From contig JADJXP010000002.1 of the NCBI GenBank assembly GCA_016715795.1, positions 1,922,001 to 1,986,000 of the forward strand: a stretch of DNA of 64,000 nucleotides, read 5' to 3'. Positions within the stretch are counted from its first letter, which is position 1; every line of letters starts with the position of its first letter. Below, piece after piece: positions 63,490 through 64,000 of the stretch. The position numbers and the translations under genes were made by a program. Source of the DNA: Chloracidobacterium sp. (lineage in GTDB: Bacteria; Acidobacteriota; Blastocatellia; Pyrinomonadales; Pyrinomonadaceae). Under the pieces are notes generated by a model. It was given only the letters and a program-made list of their open reading frames with translations, had not been told where the DNA came from and ran no database searches.

Positions 63490-63611
63490 TATCTCAATAC
63501 TAAGCGACCCAAGGCACGGCCACTCAACAGTCCTTCAATTGATCACAGCTATTCGACAGAGATAAAGATACCAGATTTATCGCGTTCTGAACCAACGGCA
63601 ACAGTGCTAAA

Positions 63612-63938
63612 ATGGGCAGGAATCCCGATCATATGCCGGTTGTCCGTAAACGCCAGATCGAAAATCTCGAACAAAAGAGCGGCGAGGAATTGCGTGCATT
63701 CCTCGAAAGCCTGCCCGCGGGCCAGCAGACGATAAGCCTTCTGCTCGATTTTGTAGAGGACGAACTGTTCGAGGCCGAGTGTGACCATCATCTGCGGCAC
63801 GCGATGAAGTTCATGATGGATAATCGGCTCGACTTTCCACGCCTTACGTCCTGGCTCAATGAGAACGGCGGCTACTGCGACTGCAAGGTGATGGAGCAGA
63901 TAGCGCCTGCATGGCGGGCGAAGTTTGGAGACGACTAA
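63612..63938 (+). CDS. DUF2695 protein
   Basis: A 108-residue protein with the DUF2695 signature CDHHLRHAMKFMMDNRLDFP, LTSWLNENGGYCDCKVMEQI. The conserved Cys-Asp-Cys and His positions suggest metal binding. Its function is unknown. The gene is divergent from the GT-C/NHL operon with a 120-bp gap. The first ATG (63612) is used; MPVVRK eight codons later is an alternative. The remaining 62 bp of the window show no feature. Confidence 0.82.
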   Translation: MGRNPDHMPVVRKRQIENLEQKSGEELRAFLESLPAGQQTISLLLDFVEDELFEAECDHHLRHAMKFMMDNRLDFPRLTSWLNENGGYCDCKVMEQIAPAWRAKFGDD

Positions 63939-64000
63939 TTATCATGCTCACCGACCAATCCCGCGAGATATCGTCCCGTAATTGAACCTTCCACCTTGGC

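Noticed and set aside
63945..63986. Short open frame at the window end
   Set aside because: Only 13 codons before a stop; no ribosome site and no similarity seen.

Overview
The window is a gene-dense bacterial chromosome segment of fairly high G+C. It looks like Acidobacteriota, most likely class Blastocatellia (Pyrinomonadales-like). That placement is inferred from secreted proteins with FG-GAP/VCBS 'YDGDGKTD' repeats, a delta-60 repeat protein, an M36 protease carrying the same repeats, LolA-like periplasmic proteins, an ElbD-type lipid megaenzyme and the general gene style. No rRNA, tRNA or CRISPR array was seen, and no stretch over 300 bp lacks a gene or mobile element.

Layout. 1-2173: end of a toxin-antitoxin module, then moeA and moaC (molybdenum cofactor). 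2366-9563: delta-60/FG-GAP surface protein, S41 protease, dolichyl-phosphoglucose-type glycosyltransferase, pdxJ and an orphan PD-(D/E)XK nuclease-like gene. 9550-16543: lysS, an IS with a frameshifted transposase and a 17-bp target duplication, then mfd. 16547-28737: HExxH membrane protein, SurA-like isomerase, hypotheticals, dusB with a PIN toxin-antitoxin pair, DUF4920 protein, two tandem amidohydrolases, a LolA-like protein and an ECF sigma/anti-sigma pair. 28948-39446: a minus-strand block holding an SDR, a YefM-YoeB pair, a 1473-aa reductase/ligase/carrier/acyltransferase fusion (ElbD-like, ether-lipid type), an orphan nuclease-like gene, a methyltransferase, a PIN pair, a LarA-like protein and a HAD phosphatase. 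39636-49088: coaD, aminotransferase, a truncated monooxygenase, GxxExxY protein, nucleoside ABC transport/salvage (ATPase, phosphatase, BMP lipoprotein, pyrimidine phosphorylase), ispF, ispD and a YacL-type PIN-TRAM protein. 49243-63938: M36 protease, AlbA_2 regulator, and a polyprenol-sugar glycosylation region with two glycosyltransferase-like membrane proteins fused to NHL propellers, then a DUF2695 protein.

The most unusual feature is a layer of repeats cutting across these genes. At least six families of short-word inverted repeats, each arm a tandem of its own 7-10 bp word, sit at gene 3' ends and often supply the stop codon. A GxxExxY (PD-(D/E)XK-fold) gene is bracketed by two near-identical elements at a spot where one neighbouring gene is truncated and the expected permease genes are missing. 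A different palindromic element lies in frame inside both lysS and mfd, encoding RAEPPAxAGG...PPAxAGGSAL, much like Rickettsia palindromic elements. Other word repeats encode parts of mfd and perhaps moeA, ispD and deoA. A second theme is four toxin-antitoxin modules and a nuclease-like gene coupled by 4-bp overlaps or tiny gaps to downstream housekeeping or lipid genes.

Functions and placements come from motifs read by eye; no database search was possible.
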